Source of the DNA: Acanthosoma haemorrhoidale
Taxonomy: Eukaryota; Arthropoda; Insecta; Hemiptera; Acanthosomatidae
Length of the DNA: 64,000 bases
Direction: 5' to 3'
Assembly (NCBI GenBank): GCA_930367205.1
Contig: OV884012.1
Location: 56,069,239-56,133,238, forward strand
The translations under genes and the position numbers were made by a program. Positions 51,531 through 63,930 of this stretch are shown piece by piece. A model generated the notes under the pieces. It made no database searches. It worked only from the letters and a program-made list of their open reading frames with translations, and was not told where the DNA came from. Position 1 is the first letter of the stretch; every line of letters starts with the position of its first letter.

Positions 51531-52344
51531 GCAACAAATGAACTTTTTAAAACAGAACTTATGATGCGCTAGATGCCTATACCTAGTTTACACCTAGTGG
51601 AAACTTGTGGCTTAATGACAACACCCATTGTTTAATAATGTTATGACGCTTTCAGTTAATGACATTTAATTCATGATGAATTAAAGAAATATTGATTTTT
51701 TGTTGAAAATCCAATAATCCTTGTTACATCCAATCAAAAGTAACCTTTAATGTAACGTCACAATATAATTCACAACTGTTTTCCTTGTACAATATTTTAA
51801 ATGAATAATTCTTACGAATGCGGATATAACCGGATCATGTGATGGACACTCTTAGAAAGTGAATATTACTTTTATTATATAAAATATTAAATATAAAATG
51901 TTTCCTCCTTTTTTATCTGTAACGAGTGTAGCCTTGTAAATTGCAAACACGTTACTATCAGTTAAATACCGCAAATCAGAGGTCGTTATAATCGCTGAAT
52001 GTTGTCTGTGATAAACACGTTGCATAAACCGTCTATGATAAGAGTAAAAATAAAAACTGGTTATGTTGAACTCCCAGTAACTCACCTCTTCGTTTGTTAT
52101 TAATACGCAGTTTATAGTTGTTTCTTTTTTTTTAATTCTCCAATTATCTAAAATTATTAATAAAATTATATACAATTATAAATCCTCATGCGAATCTATT
52201 TACAATTTATTTTTGTATTTCCTGTAGTGTCGCTATATTATATACAGGTTTTGTTATTTTATAAAATTTTATAATGAAATAAACAAGTATAATGATACAC
52301 ATTATACGTGACTTCACTGAACTGACTCTAATAAAGGTGATAAA
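51531..52344. other. AT-rich sequence without recognised genes
   Basis: No coding motif recognised on either strand. Confidence 0.35.
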
Positions 52345-52700
52345 GCTAATAAAAACTGTATGTGTCTCCGGCGAATGAACTCGCCCACCGTCGGCACACC
52401 AAGCAACGGGTGCAAGCCAACGTTCTTTAACCTCTCGAGAGAGGTATGTCGGACATTCTGGAAATGTTGGAGACATTTGGCTCCAAGTGCTCAGTCAAGT
52501 GGGTACATAGCGGGTCACCGTACAGCAGAGCTGGCCGAAGGACACATTTATAGATCAGCAGTTTGAGACGAAGCGACAAATTGGGGGAAGTTAGCAAGTA
52601 CGAAAGCCGGTAAGACCTGTATCGTAATTTTTCTATTTTATTACTAAAATGACTAGAGACATGGAGATGCCTATCCATTTGATACCCAGATAGTACATTG
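52345..52700 (-). mobile_element. Diverged LINE F2-related ORF2 fragment
   Basis: The minus-strand frame reads GYQMDRHLHVSSHFSNKI, KLRYRSYRLSYLLTSPNL and SLRLKLLIYKCVLRPALLYG. It aligns with the thumb region of F2 (NLVYLGIKMDRHLHFSNHF, LLTSPNLSLRLKLLIYKSIL). A second frame after a stop continues with a PTVGEFIRRRH-like piece matching the F2 C-terminus. It is more diverged than the other F2 copies and may be a sister family. Catalytic core and tail are absent. Confidence 0.8.
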
Positions 52701-53484
52701 AGAAAGCTAGTGGAAATTATATGTATGGAAATTATCATCGTTAAGTATATCAGACCAGGCATGTTCCATTTTTAACATTAAGACTACTAGATAATGGATG
52801 ATAATACATATTTTTTTCGAGTCGGCAAATAATTATTTATGAAAAAATATGCAGAATACGTACACAATGCTTATGCGAGGTATATAATGAATTCTTTATT
52901 TATTTATGTTGGTAAGGCAATTTGTTCCTAAGATTGTTTTGAGATTTTTTTCGTTGTCTAAACTTGATTCTATACATATGAAAATGGATGCATGAGTTGT
53001 GTGTGTGTGTGCTCCAGCGTAATTCTCGAATGCCTTATGAAATTTACACCAAACTAGGCGTACACATACACCTTACAATCTTAAAATACACTAAGGGGTG
53101 GAAAACCTCTAGGAGGGGAGGTTGTGAAAATAATCTCAAACTAGGCTATTTTAGTTTGAGTTATACTAATATATATTAGTTACGATTTCATAGTTTGCGG
53201 GGCAACTGAGGATAATAGTGATACTCTCGGCGGTGTTGAAGTTCAAGGTCACCCCAATCAGCACAGGTGAGAAATAAAATGGTTTTCAGGGCAGCCAAGC
53301 TAATTGAGAGTGACATTTAAGGCCAAGTTCAGTTGAATAGAGCTCTGTACACATCGTATAGATATTTTTAAAAAAGAGTAGAACTCAAGTGTTTTCGGTT
53401 TGGCCTGGGGGCGAGTGGGATGTTCGGGCACAAATGATTGACCTTTAATGTTTGGCCACGAATGTTTGTTTGGAGTATGCTAAC
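52701..53484. other. Region without recognised genes
   Basis: Short GT repeat near 53001-53012. No coding feature recognised. Confidence 0.35.
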
Positions 53485-53806
53485 ACGTATGTCGGGGGGC
53501 GTCACTAGGGGAGTGTTCACTCTAGCCCTGGTGACAAGTGCGGATTGTTGTTATAACATGGACCATGTTCCATGTAGGCGTTAATATCTGACTCCGTTTA
53601 TTGATAGGGATGTGTCCCGACAATACACTGTGTTCAGGATGAGGTTCAGAGGTTCATAAAGAATAAGACCAGTTTTCAGAGTCGTCAGAGGGTCTGCTAG
53701 AGGCTGTGAGACAGGGACGGCGCAGAGGTGTGGCAGAGAGAGTGTAGACCAGTGGAAGGCTGAGTGGACTTACTCTGGATGAAGAGACTAGGAAAGAGTG
53801 GTCCTG

Positions 53807-53810
<4 letters not shown>

Positions 53811-53837
<27 letters not shown>

Positions 53838-55599
53838 ATTTCAAAACCTTAAAAATAATACAATGAAAAAACAATTTTTATAGAGTTACAATTTGCTCCT
53901 CGTACTGCGATGCACTGATGCATTCGAAGGAGGGCATAATATAAATACATTCAATCTGTAGTATAAAAAGTCATAACCATATCCACAACACTAGGTGATG
54001 AGGCTCATCTTCGGCTTGTTACCGGCACTAAACACTAAAAACAAACAAAACAAAACAAACTAAAACCTATACCTAGAACCTAAGACTAAAGTGTTCCAGC
54101 CGCGACAGCGTCTTGCCATCGATGGGGGAACGGAGCGGAGGTTATCGTGTTAAACACCGGGTTTGTCAAGTATTGCAGGGAGTCGAAAAATTTGATATGT
54201 CTACGTTGGGTGAATTCATCCACCGTAGGCAGCTCAAAGATCTCGTGAAGCTCACTGTTGCTCCGCTGCTCGAATGAAGTATTTCTGACCACTTTCATCA
54301 GTATACCGTTTTGAAATTGTTGGAGTCGCCGACCTGTCGTATACGTAAGATGACGAAAAAGCGGTGCACCATACAGCAGAGTAGGCCTGAGTATACTCTT
54401 GTAGATCAGTAGCTTCAGACGCAGTGATAGATTAGGGGAGGTTAATAAATGCGTAAGCCGGTAAGACTTCGTGCGTGTTTGCTTCAACTTCTTCGTAAAG
54501 TGGTTACTAAAATGGAGGTGTCTGTCCATTTTAATTCCCAGATATACTAGGTTGTTGGCTGGTGAATTTTCCTCCGTTCCTACTATGTAACTAGTATGTA
54601 GTGGGCTTTTTCCCTTTTGAAAAGAGAAAATTACCCAGTCAGTCTTACCCGCGTTTACAGAGATATTGAGTCTCCCCAATCTCTCACTGATCTGGTTACA
54701 AGCTACTTCAGCCTGTTTTAGAGCTACCTTGGCGCTCATGCTGCTGCTGTTCACTGCTATGTCATCTGCAAAGGCAGTAATTGTGGTGTTTTTATATCGG
54801 GCTCCAACAATTTCAGACGTGTATACGTTGAATAGTACAGGGGATAAGACGGCTCCTTGGGGTACTCCACAGGTCAGTGGGACAGCTTCGGAGAAGCTAT
54901 CACCCACCCGCACCCGCATCGATCTGTTTTTCAGGAAGCTAACCAGAATTGAATAGAGTTGTTCCGGGCATTCCCGGTCACAGAGCATTTGACACAGTGT
55001 CCCGTGAGACACCGAGTCGAATGCTTGAGTGCAGTCAATCGAAATCATAGCCGTGGCTATGTTTCTATTCATGTTATGGCTAACTTCTGACTGTACCTTC
55101 AGAAGGGGGTGCTTTGCGCTAATACTCGATTAAAATCCAGTCTGTTCTGGCGGAATGATGTTGTTTTCCGAGCAGTAATCTTTGAGATAAATCAAAAAAA
55201 TTTTCTCAAAGATTTTCCCCATCTGTGGTAGCAGACTGATCGGGCGGTAATGGGCTGGGTGATCTCCGCTCTTTGCTGGCTTTAATAAAGGGAACAAGAT
55301 GGCTTGTTTCCATGTGTCAGGAAAGTACCGCAATCTTATACAAGAGTCGTGTAAGTTTGCTAGTTGTACTATCCCTCTCCTCGGCATTTGTTTGAGCAGC
55401 ACTGTTTGTATCCCGTCGTGCCCTGGTGCTCGGTTTCCCTGACACCGGCGAAGAATCGCCTTGCTGCTTTGGTGATACAAACATGTGGTTCTGTTCAGTA
55501 TCTACCGGAGGAGGCATGTGGTAGTATCCCGTCCTAGCCGTAATATCCCTAGCGTAGTGGTTAGCCAGTTTTGTTGCCTGTTGCTTAGCAGTCAGAACA
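53811..55599 (-). mobile_element. LINE F2, best-preserved copy, inserted in LTR A
   Basis: A 1.79-kb minus-strand, 5'-truncated jockey-type LINE. The + strand begins with a T-tract (53811-53837), then the 3' UTR, and the copy ends upstream of the reverse transcriptase. It is flanked by a perfect 10-bp duplication gtcctgcagg (53801-53810 and 55600-55609) inside LTR A. The ORF2 portion has one nonsense codon and one frameshift only, and the active site FADD is kept, so this is the youngest-looking member of the family here. Confidence 0.93.
54086..55480 (-). pseudogene. LINE F2 ORF2: reverse transcriptase and C-terminus (nearly intact)
   Basis: Reading on the minus strand from 55480, the protein shows RRCQGNRAPGHDGIQTVLLK (fingers), HYRPISLLPQMGKIFEKI, then IIPPEQTGF followed by an in-frame TAA near 55130. 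It then resumes with ISAKHPLLKVQSEVSHN, MISIDCTQAFDSVSHG (motif A), LTCGVPQGAVLSPVLFNVYT (motif B), ITAFADDIAVNSSS (motif C, intact), LGRLNISVNAGKTDW, YLGIKMDRHLHFSNHF and SLRLKLLIYKSILRPTLLYG, ending DAVAAGTL and stop near 54086. Upstream, a shifted frame (ATKLANHYARDI, PPPVDTEQNHMFVS) implies one frameshift around 55430-55480. The endonuclease is missing because of 5' truncation. It encodes no complete enzyme. Confidence 0.92.
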
Positions 55600-56045
55600 G
55601 TCCTGCAGGGCGAAAACCCTTAATTTAAACATCCGACCCCCCTTCCTACCGGAAGGCGGAGCCTGGCTGCAGGGGGTATGTTTTATGATGCCCAGGTGGC
55701 TAATCCCCCTTAAGTTATTGACTGTTGGCCTAAAAGGGTGTGTTTTATGATGTCACACCTATCGAGATCCGTGATCGCACGTCCCCTATATGACGATTGG
55801 GTTTATTGGCATGGCTTTTAGATTTTATGACCCCGGAAAGTGACTGAAGGTCTATTTTATTAGGGGCAGTGGCTTACCCTCTCAGGTTTTATTGCAGGAC
55901 CTTCGTCCCTCAGTTACTTGTTTCACGACTACCGACCTCTCTATGATTTATTACAAGAAGTTTACAAAGATTTGCATTCATATTATAATACATTATGCAC
56001 CTTATAGGGTAATTTACATATATAGTTAGCGCTCGCTACAACGCA

Positions 56046-59000
56046 TGTACAGTCTTGACTGCATAGCCACATGGTTGAAAAAAACTAGTTACAAAATAAT
56101 AGTTAATTTTTCATAATCATGAAAGAGATATTTAAGAAGGTGACATGGAGGCTACTACCCTTATAACTTAAAATCGTGATGCTTATTATAACAAATGATA
56201 CCCTTTAGACAGAAATTAATTGTTTTTTATAGAATTATTATAGTCTGATACCTTTTAAACATGAAATGGACCTTTAAAAAAACGTATCTTTGTAGTTCTA
56301 TCAAGAGGGCTGAACAAAAACTAGACACATTATCAAAACCCGTATTACTTGCCATTTTATTGATGTATTGCTAATTATAATGGATGTTATTCTATTTTTT
56401 TCGCAATTGACTGAATTTATCTCGCTTTGTTCTTAAGTGACCGTTTAAGATATCATATCTCTAGGTCATACGAGGCAATTACGAACACCGATGAAGTATC
56501 TTGTAGTTTAAAATAACCTCATTATGAAGCCCGAACCGTCATTTTTGGCAAAAGCTTAAGATAATTCTACTATGTTGAAGAGTGAATAGTTATGAAACGT
56601 TTCGATGTAGAAGGCCTACTGGAGTTTTATCGTAATTTTTTGTTATTATGCCATTGTTAATACTTCTGTTTTTTTTTAATATCTATTTAAATATGACTAA
56701 AAAGAATCAAACAATGTATATTAAATGAAAAATATTTTAAGAAACAATACCAATTTGAGAGTAGGCGTTGTTTGTTAATACAACTTAACCCACAACCATC
56801 ATACTCATCTTTAACTTTCAAAAATATCTTTCCTAATGTAAATATATTCCTCGATATATTCCGAACTGTATCTTATGTTTGTTTGTTTTTTTGGGGATTT
56901 ACTTCTGTCTTTGTAAAACCCTCAGGGCATCAACGCCGTTGTTTGTATATTTGGGGAGCCGAAAATAGTACAAGAACAATAGTGAAGCCCAAGGTCCTCA
57001 GAATTGTCAGGGCCAGGAGGCTCTCCGGTCCCACGTTCCAGGCGGTGGTTAGAGATATTATTTTGTAGGACTCTAGGTCTGATCGGAGGATGTGGATACA
57101 AACCATGTATTCTTCTAGTTTAGTACAATCCACCGGTCTTTGCATTTTAATAAGCACGGTAAAGTACAAATTCTTCCAATACCCCGGAGCTAACACGCTC
57201 TATGAACCCCCCCCCTCCAACGGCATAAGGGTCCTCAGGACACCGACCATCCAGCACCCACAGCAGACGGAGCTATTTGAACGTTTTATTACCATATGGA
57301 TACAGCTGTATTTCTAAGGAAAAGCTAAGACTGATAATTTGAAGGGAAAAAAATAAAAGTAATTATTATTATATGTATGGCATTACTGATGTGATATATT
57401 AGATATTACGAATTAGATAAGTTTTGGATAGAAATTTTCGATGTACTCCATGGGCTGACCTCTGTTTTGATTTACTTAAGTTTACTGGGTGGGCGCTCAT
57501 CCCACATTGACTGCCATCGTTTAGCTATTCTTGTTGCAGTGGTCGTGAAAGTTCCAACAGTTATATAATACTCATTTTTAGAAGAACCGTGTACCTCAGT
57601 TGAGACTTATGGTCTCCCCTTTTCTTTGTCTTTTAACCCCCTCCTAACCCTTTGCTACCTGCTAGGGCCAAGACACGGACACTCGTGCCTTAGCCTTAAT
57701 AAAAGTATGCTGTACCTGATTAATATTTGTATATATACCAGTGTTTTGATTGTTATTCATAATAAAGTTTTTTAAAAGACTCTCCTCAAACAAGATTATT
57801 TAACTGACGAAGTGAGGACGGCAATACTTCGTTCTAGGAGAGATAATGCTTCTTTGGCAGCTCAATCAGGATTTTTTTTCTTGGACTTATTTATTTCTGC
57901 CAACGTAGTTACGTACTCTTGACTTCGTTGAACGAAGCGTTGGACAGAATATATATATTATATAGCAGAATAATACACTATATACTAATAATACAGAATA
58001 ATATATAATGCAGCCCAGTGTACTAAGAGTATATATTATGCTACCTATTAACGATTTCATAAAGTAATGGAGAGTTGACCCTATACCATAGAAAATAGAA
58101 AATCTTTAAATTTCTAGGTGTGTTTTCGGAGGTCGGTTTTGTCTAAGGGGGAATATGGGGTTCTGGTATATTTATGAGTTTTTTAAAGATCGCTAACTGC
58201 AAATGAGACTCTTTCTGCTAGTTGCAATGTTGAGCTAGGTTTTTTAAATGAAAGTTTTGGGATAAAAGTGTATATATGTAGGTAGGGTGGTTTAGCTGGG
58301 TATATAGAAACTAGGCGTTATGCAACTATTTAGCGAAACTGTATAGTCATGTTATGGAACATATTTATTGTTAAGCTTGTAAAAGATGCCTGCATGTAAT
58401 AATAAACCAGTTTTGAATCCGAGACCCGTGATATTGAGCTCTAATATTTCAGAATGGTTACATAATGGTGCAGTTAATTTTCACACTGATTGAATGTACA
58501 AGGCAATGCGTTGCAACATATCTAATGTTTGTCACACTCGAACTGGAGATAATATTGTTGGCGTCTACGGTTCTTATCAATCTTCTGATACATTATGATG
58601 ATTTATTGTCACACATTAAGATTTATTACGCAACAACAATGAATATCTCAAGACTCCTTGAGTTGGTACGTAGAATATGTTTAAGGAAAGTAATGTAGAT
58701 CATCAGGCAACGAACCAATCTCTTACATTGAGCTTTTGTGTGATAGCGAAAACAAATTATTTTTCAATTTCATCGATTGGTAAATCTGACTAAGAATACT
58801 ACCAGCTTGCCTTGTACTAAGTAGTTTAGTAGTTCATTTAACGCTTTAATTACTAAAATGCGTTACTTTCGTATACCTCTGAATTAAAAATGACCTTTAT
58901 TAGAAGGTCAAATTATTATGAATGGGGTAGAGAATTAAAGAAAAAGGAATGTTAAATTAAAAACTCGTTGGTCTCTCCACAATATTGTTTATTAGAACGT

Positions 59001-60262
59001 TTCTGGCAGCTCTGAGGTCTCATTCTCATTTATAATTAATGGTTAAAAAGTCAATGAAACTGTCATTAACATCCTGCTTACAAATTAAATTAAACATTTT
59101 TTTTTAGAGTTATATTTTGCATCTCAGGGCCATTTGATGACCCGACCATGCTCAATAAAAAATGATAACAGGTCATTTGTTAGATGCTTTTGTTAGTAAT
59201 ACAATATGATAATAATTTCTGGCAAGAAAGGCATAATAATGCTTAAAATTTATTCGTGAGGCGATAGCAACAAAGCTGAACCTTTCAAGCAATGAATCAC
59301 CCTACAATCAGTACCGTCCAGCGTTAATTGTCTCAGGGCATACAATCACGATTAACTGGGATTATTGCATCAGTGCTGACCTTACGGTTTTAAAAAATGG
59401 CCAGAAATCATAGTTTTAGATAAGCATAGAAAACCATAGATAAGTAGATTATAGAGATGAGGAGTGCTTGCGTATGATAATTTATAATAAATGATGGTTT
59501 GATCACGAAGGACACCCTTGAATCTATCCAGATGCTAAAGATGTCAAAAAAAATACTGTACAGGGTTCAACGAGTAACACTCGTGAGAACTGCTCGGCAT
59601 AGTTAGAAAATTCAACAATATTTAATAAACTGAGCCTAACCCTTGAATTATACAGCCCGGGAATGTGAATATTTACGGAGTGTTCCGAGGATGTGTAAAA
59701 TTCCAAACAATAATAATTTTCTATCATATTGTCTGTTTATGCAGAGGATAGGGGAATGCGGCTATATTCGAGTCAAATGGAATTAAAATTAAATTTAGTA
59801 TTTAAAAAAAGGTTAAAAATTGTGGGCTGCACAAAAGGGAGGTTTATAAATTAAATACATACACTGCCAGTAACACAAAATAAAATATACATTGACGCAT
59901 AAAATTCATAGTAAACGAAAAGAAAAGTGGCTACCCGGTATGAATAATTAATATCAAGACTAATAAAACTAAACTAGTAAGAATTAACTAAAAATGATAA
60001 CTAGCAAAAGAGAATAAACTCTTGCAAAATTATAGTCTATTAAATGTCTGATTCAAGGAATAAAATATACTCAATAACATTGCTGGGGAAGTGTGTTGAA
60101 TTTATCTCCATCCGGGGATACGCGAACTTCTTTGACTGGTCAGTATGAGGCAGAGAGAGGTTGAGAGGGAAGGGAGTGAGGACGGTTTTGAACGCCCATC
60201 ACTTGTGTTAATCACGTAAACAGTTCGCACAAATAGACATAAATAAAAATACATACAAAATA
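56046..60262. other. Region without recognised genes
   Basis: Mostly AT-rich. A GC-richer patch at about 56930-57320 has overlapping open frames on both strands (RTIVKPKVLRIVRARRLSGP on +, and LKMQRPVD-type text on -) with a C-run at 57210. I recognise no family in either, and a decayed transposon is the likeliest source. A 77-codon frame at 58465-58698 is also unassigned. Confidence 0.35.
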
Positions 60263-60267
60263 GCAAT

Positions 60268-61054
60268 TGTTGGGTCGTCACTAGGAGGTGCCTGATCACC
60301 TAGCCCTGGTGACAAGTGCGGATTGTTCGAGTTAATAACCGGGACAATCGTTCCAGGACGGCGTTAATATCTGACTCCATTTATGATAGGTATGTGCCCC
60401 GACAATGCACTATGTTCAAGAGAAGAGGTACAGAGGTTTCATAAAGAATAAGTCAAGTTTTCAGAGTTCGAGCGGAAACGAAGCAGCGTCACGGGTACAG
60501 GTCGCCAGAGAGTCTGCCCGGAGACTGGCGAGGAGACTAAGAGACTGACTTCCAGGGCCAGGAGCCCTTGCTTAAGGCGTCACCGAGTAAAGTCACGAGG
60601 GACTCAGAGGCGGATGAAGAGAGACTAGTTTACAGGGCCAAACGCCCTGGTTTAAATATCGTTCCTGCTGGGGGGGGGGGGGGGGGGGAGGGCCTAGGCC
60701 GGCGTGAGGAAATGCGACGACCGCTGCCCGATTACCTGGTACTACCTCGTAGTACCTGGCTGTTTATGGCTGCCAGGTGGTACTATTGCCCACCTTGCTT
60801 TATGCCGGTGGGTACCTGGCTGTTTATGGCTGCCAGGTGGTACTATTGCCCACCTTGCTTTTAGGCCGGTGGGTACCTGGCTGTTTATGGCTGCCAGCTG
60901 CTTTTTTTATGAATGCCGGCTTTCGCATTTATTGCTTTTACAATGATTTACATTTAATTACAATTCATTTAGTTCCTGTTATTTTACTTTTGCTTACAAT
61001 ATACATGCAATAGAGCATAGGGTGATTTAACTTATGTAGTTAGCGGTCGCTACA
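60268..61054 (+). mobile_element. Solo LTR, family A (787 bp, 5-bp target duplication)
   Basis: It starts TGTTGGGTCGTCACTAGGAG and ends TTAGCGGTCGCTACA, with a perfect 5-bp duplication gcaat (60263-60267 and 61055-61059). It carries the core ccccgacaatgcactatgtt (about 60397-60416), a G-run (60670-60688) and a 60/61-bp tandem repeat (60753-60897). It lacks any internal gene region and is the reference copy for family A in this window. TG...CA ends with 5-bp duplications do not distinguish Gypsy, BEL/Pao and Copia, so I leave the superfamily open. Confidence 0.92.
60753..60897. repeat. 60/61-bp tandem repeat inside LTR A
   Basis: The unit starting tacctggctgtttatggctg and ending in ccggtggg occurs at 60753-60812 and 60813-60873, with a partial third copy at 60874-60897. 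Units differ by one inserted base. The overlapping open frames in this area are by-products of the repeat. Confidence 0.9.
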
Positions 61055-61059
61055 GCAAT

Positions 61060-63775
61060 AAATTTGAACTAAAAAGAAATTATGAGAGTCAACATTCATC
61101 AACATTGTGTGTGGTGTCAAATTAAAGATATTGAGCTACCAATTAACACCATGTACAATACGTAAGTACTTTAGTGCGTAACAATTACATTAAGTCATTA
61201 AAACTATCATTTAAAAGGTGTTCACAATTTCAGTTTAACCTGTGTTTGACATAGACATAATGATTGAAACATGCTATGGGCCATGGTGAAAAACTCACGT
61301 AATTCACGAATGAATGGAGAAACTTCTTTATTTATTAGTAATATCCATGAAACCGTTTGTAGTGTATATTCCACACTAAACTATGATACCTTTTTATAGG
61401 ATTCTTGAAAGCTCCACTCCAAAACTGAGACACTTACTGTAAATCAGTAGCGTAAAAATAAATTTGTAAGATAGACTAATATCATCTCATTTATTATATA
61501 TTGGTCATATAATGAAATCCAACAAATAACTTCTTCAATTATCAATTTTTCATCTCGTATAGATATTTACCAAACTATATATCTGATCAACAAGAGACTT
61601 GATAGTTGCTAACACACTGGTACATTATGATTTTTAAGAAGTTGTGGCTATGTTTTTCGTGGAGCCGCTGTTTTAGCTTTGCATGGAATCTCAGTTGCAA
61701 GTTGATAAATAATGCCAGCCCCATAAGAAATTTCAACTTTTTAGAACGTGTAAATCGGGGTTGAAGATTACTTGTGCGCTACTTTACTAGTTTGAATTTC
61801 GTCCTATATTTTTTATAAATTACAGTTAATGTGACCTTTACATCTGAGAAACAATGGCTGGGTAAAATAAAAGATCAATTTAATGGATGAGCAATAATAT
61901 CACGCTAGCAAAACACATTCAAAGTCGTTTTCTTATCAATGCATTGTGTAACTGAAAACCATGACTTTCACATTTTTTTCAATAAACAGCCAACACTTTG
62001 AATTTACATTTTCTTCTTCCAAGGACGACTGGTCAATTTTATTTGAATTGCAAGTAGAGTGTTTTTTCGATTTATGAGTGCCTTAAAGTAATAGGTATAG
62101 ATAGATGTATGCGTGAAGAGCTGCTAAACATATTACTAGCTTCTGTAATATAATACAAATTAATAAGGAGAAATATTACAAATATTACTCAAGAAAAATA
62201 TTGTTCATTTATGGTGAGACATAAAGCAAAGGAAAGTTTGTGCAAAAGTATTGCAAATAAGTATGCATTCAAGTTTAAATCTTCAAAATTCGATTTGTTT
62301 CAAGTGAACATATTTAATTCTGAAGTCGTGCTGGTAAAAAATGTCTATTTTCAAGTACATAAGACTCAGTGACCTGTGCTATATTTTGATTTACTGAAAC
62401 TAAACTGTGGACCATTAATTTATTTTTATTCTATAATGAGTTGTTTTCTATACATAACAATATTTTGATTGCTTGAGTAATTGTTTTGATTATTACTATT
62501 ACGTCAATAATGGAAAAAGGGATTTTCTGCAAGCCACTCCAAAAACTTACCTATCGTGAACTTATTTTCTTCGATTTAACAATTAGTGGGAGTAAACAAT
62601 TATGTTTCAGAACCCAATAAATGATATCAGCATGAAATCAATACATTGACACGAGCTACTACCGTGATCCATACAAGGATAAATAACGAATATTATAAAT
62701 TAAAAAATGTTATACCAATACAGCAAAGGATAATAGACAATCTAATTAATGCCATAAAAACAAATATTATAAATAATTTTTTTCTTACTTCTATTCTTAA
62801 TAAAGTACTAATGTTTCGATTGAAAAGTGAAATTTAATAGGTTAATCTCAATTTACACTTCTTATCTTAACTATTTTTAAAAGTATACTGAGAGGGTCCA
62901 CCGCTATCTTCTTTAAAATAAATGACATTATAATTCATCATTCAGGAAATTATAATGCACTATTTTTACAATTGGTAATGTGCTGAGGGCATTGTAACAC
63001 ATAATTATGCATTATCACATCCCTTGGTGCATCGGTATATTTCAGTTGAAGATTAAAATGACAATTATAGGTGCTTAATCGTTCAACTATTCAGGTATCT
63101 TATTTAGCAACAAAATTCTGTTTGAGTGGAATAAAAGCAATAATAGCGGCTGGAGACAAATGCTTCTAAGCTCTCCAAAGGCCTACTAACTACCACGGAC
63201 TATCAAGAGGAGAGTTTGTTACATAAGTCCATGTGCATCAAAGCTCTGTCAACCATAAAATAACATATTGAATGCTTAATTGCGACTTTCGTTTAGCATT
63301 ATTGCACCGATAAGGTCTGAAGAGAAAAAATGCGCTTAACGGTATTTTAAAAAGGATTGTGTGTGAGTGTGGCACCAGAAGAAATTACTTCGGTAGAAAG
63401 TGAAGGGACGTCAAACTTACGAAATTTCGGCAGCCCGTTGGTTCTAACGCTTCAATTCAAGGAATACCAGACTTCAAGACCTGCCTCGATCATGTCACCC
63501 ATCAGTCGTCGATGATGGTGAAGTACTCCAAAGTCATGATTCGTATGACCAGAAACTAATAGGATATATTTTGAGGAGTTACATTTAAGTACTTTTGAAA
63601 CCACCTAGTACAATACAGCCAGTGTCGATAAATTAAAGCGAAAGCTAGGATATGACCTTTGATCACGCGTTACTTCTAAATGCACGAGTCGCTGGGATGA
63701 ATTTTTGGAGGTGAGTTAGGAGAATGGATGCTAAGGACAAATGCAAAGCACCACAGTAGAGGTGCAAAGATGGAA
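61060..63775. other. AT-rich sequence without recognised genes
   Basis: No coding motif or repeat match to other parts of the window was recognised. The part at 63430-63560 is GC-richer and reads FRQPVGSNASIQGIPDFKTC in one frame, which I cannot assign. Confidence 0.35.
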
Positions 63776-63930
63776 TACGCACAGATAAAGGAAAGATGGC
63801 AAAAACACCCGGTGGAAAGGGTAGAACACGAGTAAGGTGGCTGGATTGCATGATGGTGGCCCTCAGGACACCCCCCCCCCCCTATACGTCTGACCAAGGG
63901 GCGGAGGGACCAAATAGAACCGGGACCAAT
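63776..63930 (+). mobile_element. RTE-like LINE C-terminal tail relic
   Basis: A + strand frame reads GKMAKTPGGKGRTRVRWLDC followed by MMVALRT and a C-run. The pattern 'P.GK...GRPR.RWLDC...DL' is the usual C-terminus of RTE-type LINE polymerases. Only about 30 codons fit, and the rest is decayed or outside the window. Confidence 0.45.

Larger units (their letters stand above)
53490..56040 (+). mobile_element. Solo LTR, family A, split by a LINE F2 insertion
   Basis: The left part (53490-53810) starts TGTCGGGGGGCGTCACTAGG and includes the core acaatacactgtgttcagga. The right part (55610-56040) ends tagttagcgctcgctaca. Removing the LINE and one target copy gives about 752 bp, near the 787-bp copy at 60.3 kb. 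The flanks acgta (53485-53489) and acgca (56041-56045) are a 5-bp duplication with one mismatch. No internal retroelement genes are present. The LINE insertion is younger than the LTR. Confidence 0.86.

Noticed and set aside
54666..54956. 96-codon + strand frame opposite the LINE F2 polymerase
   Set aside because: It is an antisense shadow of the reverse transcriptase, and similar shadow frames occur over the other F2 copy.
60568..61013. Three overlapping open frames of 78-98 codons
   Set aside because: They are produced by the 60/61-bp tandem repeat and G-run inside LTR A. The repeated WLFMAARWYY-like text follows the DNA repeat.
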